From Candidatus Bathyarchaeota archaeon (GTDB taxonomy: Archaea > Thermoproteota > Bathyarchaeia > Bathyarchaeales > Bathycorpusculaceae), in NCBI GenBank assembly GCA_003141855.1, contig PLNS01000013.1, positions 85,370 to 118,623 on the forward strand: a stretch of 33,254 nt of DNA, read 5' to 3'. Of this stretch, positions 1 to 7,807 are shown piece by piece (the first letter of the stretch is position 1; the number at the start of each line of letters is the position of its first letter). The notes under the pieces were generated by a model. The model had not been told where the DNA came from. It was given only the letters and a program-made list of their open reading frames with translations, and searched no databases. Made by a program: the position numbers and the translations under genes.

Positions 1-392
1 TCGACGGAATCAGCCAAGCTGGATTCAGAGAGGTCGACGGAGTAAGCGTTAACATTGAAGTTCAAGATTTCAGGGAAGGAACAGACAACCCTGCAGTATC
101 CAAGACGGTTCCAGGCTTAATCCATTACGGACCCCTCACGCTCAGAAACGCCGTAACAGGGAACGCAGGCAACAAGGATTTATGGAACTGGATAAAACAA
201 GTCATCGACGGCGACGAAGTGAAGAAAAATGTTTCCATCGTTGTTATGGATAGGAAGGGGAATGATAAGTTAAGGTTCAACTTGACGGGGGCTTGGCCGA
301 GCAGTTGGCGTTTAGGCAAATTGGATAGTCATTCGGGGGCGCCGCTGATTGAGGAAATGGTTTTGCAGTATGAGACGCTGAGCGTCGCATAA
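1..392 (+). CDS. Phage-like tail tube protein (gp19/TIGR02241-type), 3' part
   Basis: The frame starting at base 3 is open from the window edge to TAA at 390-392, giving 129 residues with no start inside, so the gene begins upstream. The sequence shows the hallmarks of the T4 gp19-like tail tube family: GFREVDGVSVNIEVQDFREG, then PGLIHYGPLTLRNAVTG, DLWNWIKQVIDG, a short charged strand (MDRKGNDKLRFNL), GAWPSSW and a final IEEMVLQYETLSVA. Family members are about 145-150 residues, so roughly 15-20 residues are missing. Known members form the inner tube of contractile phage tails and of extracellular contractile injection systems. Sheath, baseplate, spike and AAA+ genes would be expected to the left, outside the window. 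Nothing to the right looks phage-like, so this may be the right border of the cluster. Injection system versus provirus cannot be decided from here. Confidence 0.88.
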   Translation, partial: DGISQAGFREVDGVSVNIEVQDFREGTDNPAVSKTVPGLIHYGPLTLRNAVTGNAGNKDLWNWIKQVIDGDEVKKNVSIVVMDRKGNDKLRFNLTGAWPSSWRLGKLDSHSGAPLIEEMVLQYETLSVA

Positions 393-398
393 GTAAAC

Positions 399-415
399 AA
401 GACCAAGTCTTTTCC
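399..415 (+). terminator. Short hairpin with T tail after the tail tube gene
   Basis: AAGAC and GTCTT (399-403 and 407-411) pair around a CAA loop and continue into TT. It lies 7 bases after the tail tube stop and just before the end of the leftward small membrane ORF. Archaea usually terminate on T-runs, so the role is inferred. Confidence 0.35.
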
Positions 416-419
416 ATCA

Positions 420-647
420 TTACCTAAGTTCAGCGTTTGTTGCGCTTTCTTGGGCTTTTTTGATTGCCAAGATTAAAACTGTGTAACCGACAGATAATGT
501 GGCAATTGTCCAGCCTGACACTAAGTATCCATAAGCCAACCACACGAAAAAACCCATGGCTATGTTGAACACTTGAATTAGAGCTATGATTTTTACCAAT
601 CGCCAAATATTTTGAAAAGAAAGCTGAAGCAAACCAAGTTCCACCAA
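420..647 (-). CDS. Small hypothetical membrane protein (two predicted helices)
   Basis: A 75-residue leftward frame starts at a GTG (647). It has two hydrophobic stretches, roughly residues 17-40 (IIALIQVFNIAMGFFVWLAY) and 44-62 (WTIATLSVGYTVLILAIKK), followed by a polar tail. No family is recognised. The frame stays open a little upstream of the GTG without an ATG, and no clear Shine-Dalgarno site is visible, so the start is uncertain. Another leftward frame (430-744) overlaps it but has no coherent hydrophobic pattern. The gene converges on the tail tube gene. It may be real because the two helices and the lysine-rich end look protein-like, but the evidence is thin. Confidence 0.4.
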   Translation of the reverse strand: MVELGLLQLSFQNIWRLVKIIALIQVFNIAMGFFVWLAYGYLVSGWTIATLSVGYTVLILAIKKAQESATNAELR

Positions 648-793
648 AAAACACTTTATTAAATAAACTGAGCGCTGTAAAGATAAATTCTCTTTTGCTT
701 AATATTGGTATGTGGTTGCAGTAGACCAGTAACAAGTTTAACATTCATTGAGGTAACGCTATTTGAATGATTCATCATTTTTGAGAAAATCAC

Positions 794-812
794 TTTTTCC
801 TAAAAGGAAAAA
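794..812. repeat. Perfect 7-bp inverted repeat upstream of the CDGSH gene
   Basis: TTTTTCC (794-800) and GGAAAAA (806-812) are separated by TAAAA. It lies about 100 bases upstream of the CDGSH gene start, before an AT-rich probable promoter (TTTTTATTAATC near 886). It could be an operator or a hairpin ending leftward transcripts; neither is shown. Confidence 0.35.
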
Positions 813-914
813 TCGGAAAAAATAACAAAAAATTTAACTAACCGAAAAGGATTCTTTTTGAACTAGCACCCTATCGGATAATTTTTATTAATCATTAAAT
901 AGAGATGGAATTAA

Positions 915-1640
915 TTGGAAAACAAAGAAACTTCAAAGGCAAACGATAATTCCAGGATACATGTTCTAAAGAATGGCCCATACCTGGTTTCTGGAAACAT
1001 TCCTTTAATTAACATGACAATTCAATGCGACACTCACGGCATACCCGCTCAATGGGTGATTGGCGAAAAACTGAAAACAACAGAAACTTATATTTTGTGC
1101 CGATGTGGGCAATCCAAAAACAAGCCCTTCTGCGACGCAACCCATGTGCAAGTGAACTTCGATGGAACAGAAACCAGCGATAATGAGCCCTATGAAAAAA
1201 TGGCAAAAGAAATTGATGGCCCCACATTAAAACTAAAAGATGCTGAAATATTGTGCGCGTCAGCACGTTTTTGCCATCGGGGCGGCGACATTTGGCAGGT
1301 AATCCCAAAATCAGATGAACTCTGGGCAAAGAAAAACGCGATCGAAAATGCCTGCGACTGCCCGTCAGGTCGGCTAGTAGTCATCGATAAGGTGGGTGGC
1401 AAAACGATTGAGCCATCGCTTGAGAAATCAATAGGATTAATTAAAGACCCAGCCATTGGCGTGGATGGTCCGCTTTGGGTTCGCAGCGGAATCCCCGTTT
1501 ATTCAGCCGAGGGAGTTGCCTATGAGGTTAGGAACAGGGTGACTCTTTGCCGTTGCGGAAAATCAACTAACAAGCCGTTTTGTGACAGCAGTCACTACCC
1601 GGAAGAAGACAGAGAGGTGATTGAAAACGAGCAAAAGTAA
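915..1640 (+). CDS. CDGSH-type iron-sulfur protein with two CDGSH motifs and a central Cys-rich domain
   Basis: A 241-residue protein. Residues 62-77 carry CRCGQSKNKPFCDATH and residues 212-227 carry CRCGKSTNKPFCDSSH. Both match the C-X-C-X2-S-X3-P-X-C-D-x-x-H pattern that binds a 2Fe-2S cluster with three Cys and one His (C62/C64/C73/H77 and C212/C214/C223/H227). The canonical CDGSH is varied to CDATH and CDSSH. Between them, CASARFCHRGGDIWQ (114-128) and CDCPSGRLVV (147-156) give further cysteines, typical of the PF06902-like (Fer4_19/DUF1271) segment found in such multi-domain proteins. The start is TTG at 915; the ATG at 905 is out of frame. The protein is probably cytoplasmic, with a redox or cluster-storage role. 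It overlaps the thioredoxin gene by 20 bases, so the two are likely co-transcribed. Confidence 0.9.
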   Translation: MENKETSKANDNSRIHVLKNGPYLVSGNIPLINMTIQCDTHGIPAQWVIGEKLKTTETYILCRCGQSKNKPFCDATHVQVNFDGTETSDNEPYEKMAKEIDGPTLKLKDAEILCASARFCHRGGDIWQVIPKSDELWAKKNAIENACDCPSGRLVVIDKVGGKTIEPSLEKSIGLIKDPAIGVDGPLWVRSGIPVYSAEGVAYEVRNRVTLCRCGKSTNKPFCDSSHYPEEDREVIENEQK

Positions 1641-1962
1641 AATTCGCAAGTCCCAACAAGGGGAAAGCAACGTTGACGGTTTATTGAAAGGTAAGGAGAA
1701 AGCGTTCGTTTTATTCTATGCTTCGTGGTGTCCGTTCTCGCAGCGGTTCTTGCCGATTTTTGAAGACTACGCCAAAGGAAACCCTGATGAATGCATAAGC
1801 GTCGTGATAGATGACAAGCCGGATTTATGCGAAAAATACGAAATAGAATACTACCCGACAGTGCTGCTTTTCAAGAAAGGCGAAGTTGAAAAAAGACTCG
1901 ACGCCACGCCAGGAATCGGGCTAACCAAAAAGCAACTCAAAGAACTTACAGCTAACCCATAA
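1621..1962 (+). CDS. Thioredoxin-fold protein with a monothiol CPFS site
   Basis: A 113-residue thioredoxin-like domain: the first strand and active site are in FVLFYASWCPFSQRF (residues 29-43), the helix follows, and the cis-Pro loop is in YYPTVLLFKKGE. The active site is C-P-F-S instead of C-G-P-C, so the resolving cysteine is replaced by serine; the other cysteines (near 58 and 70) are elsewhere. That favours a monothiol role such as mixed-disulfide or cluster chemistry over classical dithiol reduction. It starts at TTG 1621 behind GAGGTGA (1614-1620) and overlaps the end of the CDGSH gene, which indicates translational coupling. About 15 N-terminal residues rich in Lys/Ser precede the fold. 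There is no signal peptide, so it is probably cytoplasmic. Confidence 0.85.
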   Translation: MKTSKSKIRKSQQGESNVDGLLKGKEKAFVLFYASWCPFSQRFLPIFEDYAKGNPDECISVVIDDKPDLCEKYEIEYYPTVLLFKKGEVEKRLDATPGIGLTKKQLKELTANP

Positions 1963-2019
1963 AGCCTCTGTCTTTGATTTTTGTGCAAAAAGAAAAGAGC
2001 GTTTTTTGATTTTCCACAG

Positions 2020-2370
2020 CTAACGTTTAGTTGGCTCTGGAATGGGCGTTTTGCTGTATATGATGTTGCTGATTGAGTTTTGGTCGTTTTTTAAATCGTA
2101 GTTTTCGCATGCTCCCACTTTACCGCCTTTTTCTTGTCCTTGTTTTAGTTTGCACACGTGAAGCATCTTAAAACTGAGCAGTCTCAAGTTTCCTTCTGAA
2201 CGGAACCAAACATTGTATTGTCCCTGTTTTTCCTTAACGATAGCTACTATGTCTGACTGAAAATCGCCTGTTTTGTGCACGTATTCTTTGATTGTACGGT
2301 TATGCGGCACAAGTATCTTGAGTTTTAATGTGTCATGTTTACATTCCCAGCAAATGTTCGTGTTATTCAT
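2020..2370 (-). CDS. Hypothetical protein with four cysteines (possible zinc site)
   Basis: 116 residues, not recognised. It starts with ATG at 2370 behind a GGGA Shine-Dalgarno sequence (ggtagggaatcATG on the minus strand). An N-terminal C-W-E-C pair (residues 8 and 11) and a later pair in HVCKLKQGQEKGGKVGACEN could form one four-Cys zinc site around a beta-rich core (GQYNVWFRSEGNLRLLSF). It converges with the thioredoxin gene and lies alone between that gene and the P-type ATPase. The good ribosome site and regular charge pattern argue that it is real; the function is unknown. Confidence 0.6.
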   Translation of the reverse strand: MNNTNICWECKHDTLKLKILVPHNRTIKEYVHKTGDFQSDIVAIVKEKQGQYNVWFRSEGNLRLLSFKMLHVCKLKQGQEKGGKVGACENYDLKNDQNSISNIIYSKTPIPEPTKR

Positions 2371-2556
2371 GATTCCCTACCGCTTTCTGGTTTAGCGCGA
2401 TACCACAAATAACGTTTTTTGAGAACGCTAATTTGCTTGCTTGTTAAATGCGGTTGACAGACTACTGCAAACAGCATGCTTACTTGCCAACTCGGCTTCG
2501 CTAAAACCAGTTTTCAACTTTACAAACACTGAACATTGAGGTTTTCTGCTGAGTTT

Positions 2557-5500
2557 TTATTGTTGCGTCAGTAATTGTTGGTATTCAGGGTTAACTTTTC
2601 CCCACTTATTGAGAATTACCGCGTTTATTTTGCGCCAGTCTTCGCCTATGGTGAGCCACATTGGACCGCTGAAAACATCCTTTTTAACGTAGTCTTTTAG
2701 GGTTTTCTCACGTTTTATGGTTCGTTTGGTCCAGTCAACACTGATTAATCCCGAGCGCCTCAGGTATTGAAGGTTTCGAGCCAACTGGTTTGGGTTTATT
2801 GGGTAATTAATTGCGCTGTTTAAATCGTCCGTTAATGATTCGATTGAGAATTCATCGTCAGGACGAAGACTTATCACTGCAATCATGTCCTGCATGAATC
2901 TGACTGTTCGGTCCGAGTAAACGGTTTTAACTTTTGGCACCCGAACCTGTTCTAAACGGTGAGCATTGTGTTTGTAGAACCATCTTTTGACGGTTTCAGC
3001 CAGCACTGCGTATGCACCTAGAATCCCCGCTAAAGCTAAGTAAAACATAGGTGGAGGGGGCACAAACTGGAAAAATGCACCTATCGGCGTGTATGGCACT
3101 ATTATAGCAAAGCTGATGACGGCTAGTAGCATTATGGCTAGATATTTGCTTGGTTTACTCTTGTAGAAAGGTACTCGCCTGGTTCTTATAATGAGAACTA
3201 CTAGCGTTTGTGAGCATAGAGACTCTATAAACCAGGCTGTCTGGAACATGTGCTCTGGCATGTGGGGATCCGCGGACGCTGGAACCATGGGGAGGAATAT
3301 GAAGAGCATGATAAAGAATGTCGCGAAATCGAAAAGCGAGCTTACTGGACCTATAATTATCATAAACCTTCTTATGAAGGAAATATCCCATCTTTTCGGC
3401 CTTTCAATGTATTCTGCATCAACGTTGTCGGTTGTCATCACTGTTTGGGATGTGTCGTAGAGCAGATTGTTTAGAAGGATTTGAATGGGTAGCATCGGCA
3501 AAAACGGCAAGAACACTGAACCGCCAGCTGCGCTAAACATGTTGCCGAAGTTAGAGCTTACACCCATCATGATGTACTTCATTGTGTTTCCGAAAGTTTT
3601 GCGTCCTTCGAGCACACCTTGCGCTAGCACTGTTAAATCGTTCTTAAGCAAGATGATGTCGGCTGATTCTCTTGCGACATCCACTGCGTTGTTGACTGAA
3701 ACGCCAACATCAGAGGTTTTCAAGGATGGCGCGTCGTTGATGCCGTCGCCCATGAAGCCGACGACATGGCCATTTCTCTTTAAAAGAGTGATTATTCGGT
3801 CTTTTTGGGCAGGAGTTACACGTGCGAAAACGTTTACTTCTTCAACTATTGCTGAGAGCGCTTCATCTGACAACTTGGAAATCTCGTTTCCGAGAGCTAT
3901 GCCCTTAACTTCAAAACCTAGTTCACTGCAAACTTTTCTTGTGACAAGCTCGTTGTCGCCCGTGAGGATTTTTAATTCAACGCCGGCTTTGTTTAGCAAC
4001 TCCAGAGACTCTTTGGCTGTTTCTTTCGGGGGATCAAGAAACGCGACAAATCCCAAAAAGGTCATGTCGCATTCGTCGTTTATGGTGTAAACGGCTTTTT
4101 CTTCTTTGAGTTTTTTGCTTGCAACGCCTAAGACTCTTAAGCCTTCAGCGCTTAAGTCGAAGTATTTCTGCTCAATTTTTTTGCGGTCTGCTTCGTTAAT
4201 GTCTGAGATTGTGCCTTCAAGTTCATAGTAAGAACATACTTTGAGGATTTCTTCGGGGGCGCCTTTTGCTATGAAGAATCTTTGTTTTTCTTTTTCAACT
4301 ACTACTGAGACGCGTCTTCGGACAAAATCGAAGGGTACTTCGTCGATTTTTTGGAATGCTGAAATGTTAATTTCTTCGTGTTTGAGGATGGCTTCGTCAA
4401 GTGGGCTTTTGAGTCCTGTTTGGAAGTGACTGTTCAAGAAAGAATAAAGTAGTACTTTGTCGTCGTCTTTTCCTTCTATGTTTATGTGGAGGATGAGTTT
4501 TATTTGGTTCTCTGTAAGCGTTCCAGTCTTGTCAGTGCATAGAACGTTCATACTGCCAAATGTTTCAATTGATGAAAGACGCTTAACGATGACGCCTTTC
4601 TTGGACATTGCCATGGCGCCTTTTGAAAGGTTTATGGTGATAATCATGGGTAGAAGTTCAGGTGTCAAACCTACGGCAAGCGCAACAGCGAAAAGCAAAG
4701 CGGTTAATATTCCATTTGCATTGGGGTGAAGAAGCGCCTGTATCATGAAAACGAATATGACCAAAAGAAAAGTAACCTGCATAATAAGGAAACCGAACCT
4801 TTTAACGCCAATCTCAAATTCGGTTTCAGGAGCTTTCTCAACAAGTCTTTGAGCGATTTTTCCATATTCAGTGGAACCACCTGTTTTGACCACAACGGCC
4901 ATTGCTGTTCCACTTACAATTGAAGTGCCTAAAAAGAGGTAATTAGTCCATTCAGTAATCGATGGTTCTTCGGCTTTCACGGACAACGTTGTTTTTTCCA
5001 CCGGGAAAGATTCGCCAGTTAAGGATGATTGGTTTACGAATAGGTCTTTTGCTTCGATGACTCGCGCGTCAGCGGGAGTGATGTCGCCTGCAGAAAGAAA
5101 GATTATGTCTCCGGGAACAACCAATGGAAGTTTAATTTCCTGTTTAACCTTGTCTCTTAACACCGTTGCGGACGTGGCGACTTTTTCTCTTAATAATTCG
5201 GCTGCTTTTGAAGCGTTAGATTCTTGATAGTAAGCTAAGAATACGCTTAGAAAAACCATGGTGTAAATTACTACTACGCTTGGAATTGACCCAAGGGCTG
5301 CAGAAACTGCGCCTGCAATCATTAATATTATTACAAGTGGACTTTTGAAACGTGAAAGAAAATTTAGGATGGCTGCCCGTTTCTTTTTTCGGGCAAGTTC
5401 GTTGTGGCCGTAAATTTCAAGGCGTTTTTCGGCTTCTTGAGAATCAAGACCTGCCGACGAGGTTTCTAAGCGAGCGAGCAATTCATTAACTGGAAGACTG

Positions 5501-5586
5501 AGGTATTCCCCAGCACTTAAGTTTGGCTGCATAGAGGCAACTAATTTTTTGTTTGAATTGGTGCCTTTTTGAAATTTTTGCGCCAC
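2557..5586 (-). CDS. mgtA: Magnesium-type P-type ATPase (MgtA-like, P3B) with extra C-terminal domain
   Basis: 1009 residues. All P-type ATPase landmarks are present: actuator loop LTGESFPVE (from 189), M4 motif GLTPELLPMI (306-315, characteristic of the MgtA/P3B class), phosphorylation site DKTGTLT with Asp352, KGAPEEIL in the nucleotide domain, LTGDN (541-545) and GDGINDAPSLKTSDVG (613-628). Hydrophobic segments near 84-120, 265-318, 680-720, 740-770, 785-800, 817-835 and 848-868 fit ten membrane helices. Family proteins move Mg2+ into the cell at the cost of ATP. MgtA enzymes are about 860-900 residues and end after the last helix; this one continues about 125 residues (885-1009) with a winged-helix-like pattern (SIESLTDDL, NQLARNLQYLRRSGLISVD). 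The start is GTG 5586 (MAQKFQKG); a TATA-like GTATTTTATTG lies upstream. It is transcribed alone. Confidence 0.93.
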   Translation of the reverse strand: MAQKFQKGTNSNKKLVASMQPNLSAGEYLSLPVNELLARLETSSAGLDSQEAEKRLEIYGHNELARKKKRAAILNFLSRFKSPLVIILMIAGAVSAALGSIPSVVVIYTMVFLSVFLAYYQESNASKAAELLREKVATSATVLRDKVKQEIKLPLVVPGDIIFLSAGDITPADARVIEAKDLFVNQSSLTGESFPVEKTTLSVKAEEPSITEWTNYLFLGTSIVSGTAMAVVVKTGGSTEYGKIAQRLVEKAPETEFEIGVKRFGFLIMQVTFLLVIFVFMIQALLHPNANGILTALLFAVALAVGLTPELLPMIITINLSKGAMAMSKKGVIVKRLSSIETFGSMNVLCTDKTGTLTENQIKLILHINIEGKDDDKVLLYSFLNSHFQTGLKSPLDEAILKHEEINISAFQKIDEVPFDFVRRRVSVVVEKEKQRFFIAKGAPEEILKVCSYYELEGTISDINEADRKKIEQKYFDLSAEGLRVLGVASKKLKEEKAVYTINDECDMTFLGFVAFLDPPKETAKESLELLNKAGVELKILTGDNELVTRKVCSELGFEVKGIALGNEISKLSDEALSAIVEEVNVFARVTPAQKDRIITLLKRNGHVVGFMGDGINDAPSLKTSDVGVSVNNAVDVARESADIILLKNDLTVLAQGVLEGRKTFGNTMKYIMMGVSSNFGNMFSAAGGSVFLPFLPMLPIQILLNNLLYDTSQTVMTTDNVDAEYIERPKRWDISFIRRFMIIIGPVSSLFDFATFFIMLFIFLPMVPASADPHMPEHMFQTAWFIESLCSQTLVVLIIRTRRVPFYKSKPSKYLAIMLLAVISFAIIVPYTPIGAFFQFVPPPPMFYLALAGILGAYAVLAETVKRWFYKHNAHRLEQVRVPKVKTVYSDRTVRFMQDMIAVISLRPDDEFSIESLTDDLNSAINYPINPNQLARNLQYLRRSGLISVDWTKRTIKREKTLKDYVKKDVFSGPMWLTIGEDWRKINAVILNKWGKVNPEYQQLLTQQ

Positions 5587-5689
5587 AAACTATGCCGCCA
5601 TTAAACCGTACAATAAAATACACTGCCCTTAAAGGAGTTTCTAAAAACCTGTGCTTAAAACCTAAAAAATTGGGGAAATTTGTTTGGAG

Positions 5690-6451
5690 TTATTTCCATT
5701 TGGTCAGTATTTCTTCACGTTGGAAGGTTGCTTTGCTTAGGTAGAAGAGCGCTATGTCTGCAACTGCTAAAGCCGCTGAAACACCTATGGCTAATAGGGT
5801 TGAGATTTGGGCGCTTGTTGAAGCAAATATCACAACGAAAACCAGTGGCAACACAATTAAGCCGCCTAACTGCTGAGCTGCCCGTATATCATTCACTTTT
5901 GAGGACACGATTATGTTTGCTTCAACACTCATTATGCAGGCTAACGGTGCAATTACTCCAATTACTAAAAGCCAGTACGGGTTAGGTATCAAGAAGGTGC
6001 CTATTTGAGGGGTTGTATATGACCAGAAATCAATTATTATGGCAGATATGGCGGCGCCAATGTAAGTTACAGCCATGCATGGGATGAAGGCGGCTAAGCT
6101 TTTGCCAAGTAACAGTTCACCGTCCGTCGTCGGGGTAGCCAGTAAGGGTTCGAGGCTTTTCTCGATTTTTTCTCCAACAAAACTGTACGATGCAATGATT
6201 GATGGGAGAATTGCTGGGATGAGAACGAAGTACATTGTTGCTAACCCTACGATTTGATTTACGGCAGCAAAAAGTTGATCGTGCGTGAGCTGAACTGAGG
6301 ATATTTGTGCGTTTAGGGCAAATATGAAAATCACAGGTAAAACAACGCCCAGTATGATTGGCATGGCGATTAATGAGTAGAGCACATACTTGTTTTTGCG
6401 GAAAACGCTGAGGTCTTTTTTGGTTACAATCCATGATTTCCAAAGCCTCAT
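5690..6451 (-). CDS. ABC-2 type transporter permease
   Basis: 253 residues with about six hydrophobic segments (near 27-48, 70-90, 118-140, 155-175, 200-216 and 221-240). The cytoplasmic stretch SFVGEKIEKSLEPLLATPTT followed by DGELLLGK is the conserved coupling region of ABC-2 permeases. The start codon overlaps the stop of the upstream ATPase by 4 bases (ATGA at 6448-6451), so the two proteins are made together and form an exporter, probably as a dimer of each. The substrate cannot be read from the sequence; relatives handle sodium, antibiotics or polysaccharides. Confidence 0.88.
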   Translation of the reverse strand: MRLWKSWIVTKKDLSVFRKNKYVLYSLIAMPIILGVVLPVIFIFALNAQISSVQLTHDQLFAAVNQIVGLATMYFVLIPAILPSIIASYSFVGEKIEKSLEPLLATPTTDGELLLGKSLAAFIPCMAVTYIGAAISAIIIDFWSYTTPQIGTFLIPNPYWLLVIGVIAPLACIMSVEANIIVSSKVNDIRAAQQLGGLIVLPLVFVVIFASTSAQISTLLAIGVSAALAVADIALFYLSKATFQREEILTKWK

Positions 6452-7377
6452 TGAGCTGAAGCCTCCCTGATAAGTTTTAAGTAAACATCCTCAAGCGTTG
6501 AACGCAACTCCGTGACGTATTGGATGTTGCCGCCTGCTTGCACGATTACCCGCACAACTTCAGGGTTGTCTTTTTCAGGGTCATCTATGTTGAGGATTAA
6601 TTTGTTGTCGCTTGTACGCAAGTTTTTAACAGCGTTCAATTTTTGCACAGCAGCCACAACCAAACTTGATACATTATCCAAATGCACTATCGTTTTCCGA
6701 TTGTAAAGGCTCCGCTCAAGATTTTTGGGCGAATCAACCGCGATTAACTTGGTTTTTAAGATGGCGATTCGGTCGCAGAGCCGTTCTGCTTCATCCAAAT
6801 TATGAGTGTTAAGAAAAATCGTCCGTTTCTCTTTTTTAAGCTCCAAAATGAAGTCTCTTACGGTTTTTGCGGCTTCAGGGTCAAGGTTTGCCGTGGGTTC
6901 ATCCAAAAATAGGACTTGCGGGTCATGGATGAGGGCTCGTGCAATGGCAATTTTTTGTTTGGTGCCTTTGCTGAACGTGCCTACTGCGTCTTCTCGGCGC
7001 TCCCAAATACCCAGCAACGTTAATAGGCGCTCAATGTTTTCCCTGCGCTTGTTCTCTGGGACCTCGTAGAGTTGCCCATAAAAATCAAGGTTCCGATAAG
7101 CACTTAAACTATCGTATAACCCCACGTTTTCAGGCAGGAACCCGACCATTTTCCTGATTTTGAGGCAATCGTTCTCGTTGTCTATGGTGTAGTCGCCTAT
7201 TTTGGCTTCGCCGCTGGTTTTGCCGATTAAACAGCAGAGCATGCGCACCGTGGTGGTTTTGCCTGCTCCGTTGGGTCCAAGGAAACCGAAAACTTCCCCC
7301 TTTTCAACGTGTAGTGTGACGTTGTCTACGGCGGTTAGGTTGCCGAATTTTCGGGTTAGGTTTTTGGTGTCAATCAT
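6448..7377 (-). CDS. ABC transporter ATP-binding protein (ABC-2/NatA-type)
   Basis: 309 residues. Walker A is GPNGAGKTT (34-42), the signature is FSKGTKQKIAIARAL, and Walker B with the catalytic Glu is VLFLDEPTANLDP, followed by the H-loop in FLNTHNLDEAERLCDR. The signature reads FSKGTKQ rather than LSGGQ, common in exporters of the CcmA/NatA group. The C-terminal 80 residues form the extra regulatory domain usual in this group. It is second in a leftward operon: 26 bases after the zinc-ribbon gene and overlapping the permease start by 4 bases. Confidence 0.92.
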   Translation of the reverse strand: MIDTKNLTRKFGNLTAVDNVTLHVEKGEVFGFLGPNGAGKTTTVRMLCCLIGKTSGEAKIGDYTIDNENDCLKIRKMVGFLPENVGLYDSLSAYRNLDFYGQLYEVPENKRRENIERLLTLLGIWERREDAVGTFSKGTKQKIAIARALIHDPQVLFLDEPTANLDPEAAKTVRDFILELKKEKRTIFLNTHNLDEAERLCDRIAILKTKLIAVDSPKNLERSLYNRKTIVHLDNVSSLVVAAVQKLNAVKNLRTSDNKLILNIDDPEKDNPEVVRVIVQAGGNIQYVTELRSTLEDVYLKLIREASAQ

Positions 7378-7403
7378 GCCTGGGTGTCCAGCGATTTTAT
7401 GAT

Positions 7404-7667
7404 TTAGGTTTTTTCGTATTTGGAGTCTTCTATCCGTTTCTTCTCCAGTTCTTCCTCAGTTAGTTCTGGCGTGGCATCCTGTTGCTGTTTTGCTTCTGGC
7501 GACCAAGTGATTGGGTCTTTCACTGATGAGTAAATGTTGAGCCAACTTCTTTTTCCGCAGGCGGGGCATTTCACGTAATGTAGTGGACCAACATGCGGCG
7601 CCATTACTGCTCCGCCGAGCCCTTGTTCAAAAACGTTTCTGCATTTCCTGCATTTTAATCTAGCCAT
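7404..7667 (-). CDS. Small zinc-ribbon protein
   Basis: 87 residues. C-R-K-C at 6-9 and C-P-A-C-G-K-R at 34-40 make a classic four-Cys zinc ribbon separated by a Gly-rich loop (EQGLGGAVMAPHVG). The C-terminal half is a charged, probably disordered tail rich in Glu, Gln and Lys. It starts at ATG 7667 and is the first gene of the zinc ribbon-ATPase-permease operon, so it may regulate or accompany the exporter. No specific family function can be assigned. Confidence 0.75.
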   Translation of the reverse strand: MARLKCRKCRNVFEQGLGGAVMAPHVGPLHYVKCPACGKRSWLNIYSSVKDPITWSPEAKQQQDATPELTEEELEKKRIEDSKYEKT

Positions 7668-7749
7668 GTCAATCGAGTTTGTGAAGTGCCGATTGGAGAT
7701 TAAAATGTTTGTTTGGGAGGAGATGGTTTTTGCCGTGGATTTTGCTTGT

Positions 7750-7800
7750 AAAAGTATAAAGGCACATGCAAACTAAGACTTAACGATTAAGCAAGGGATG
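7750..7800 (+). promoter_or_regulatory. TATA box and Shine-Dalgarno site of the channel-like gene
   Basis: AAAAGTATAAAGG (about 7750-7762) matches an archaeal BRE/TATA box. It lies about 50 bases before the ATG at 7808, with AAGGGATG (7793-7800) as ribosome site in the short leader. Confidence 0.55.
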
Positions 7801-7807
7801 AACAGGA

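Noticed and set aside
430-744. 104-residue leftward frame overlapping the small membrane ORF
   Set aside because: No coherent hydrophobic or charge pattern, and it shares most of its length with the more protein-like frame at 420-647.
3485-4090. 201-residue rightward frame inside the P-type ATPase
   Set aside because: It is the antisense shadow of the conserved P and N domains and has no family signature or ribosome site.
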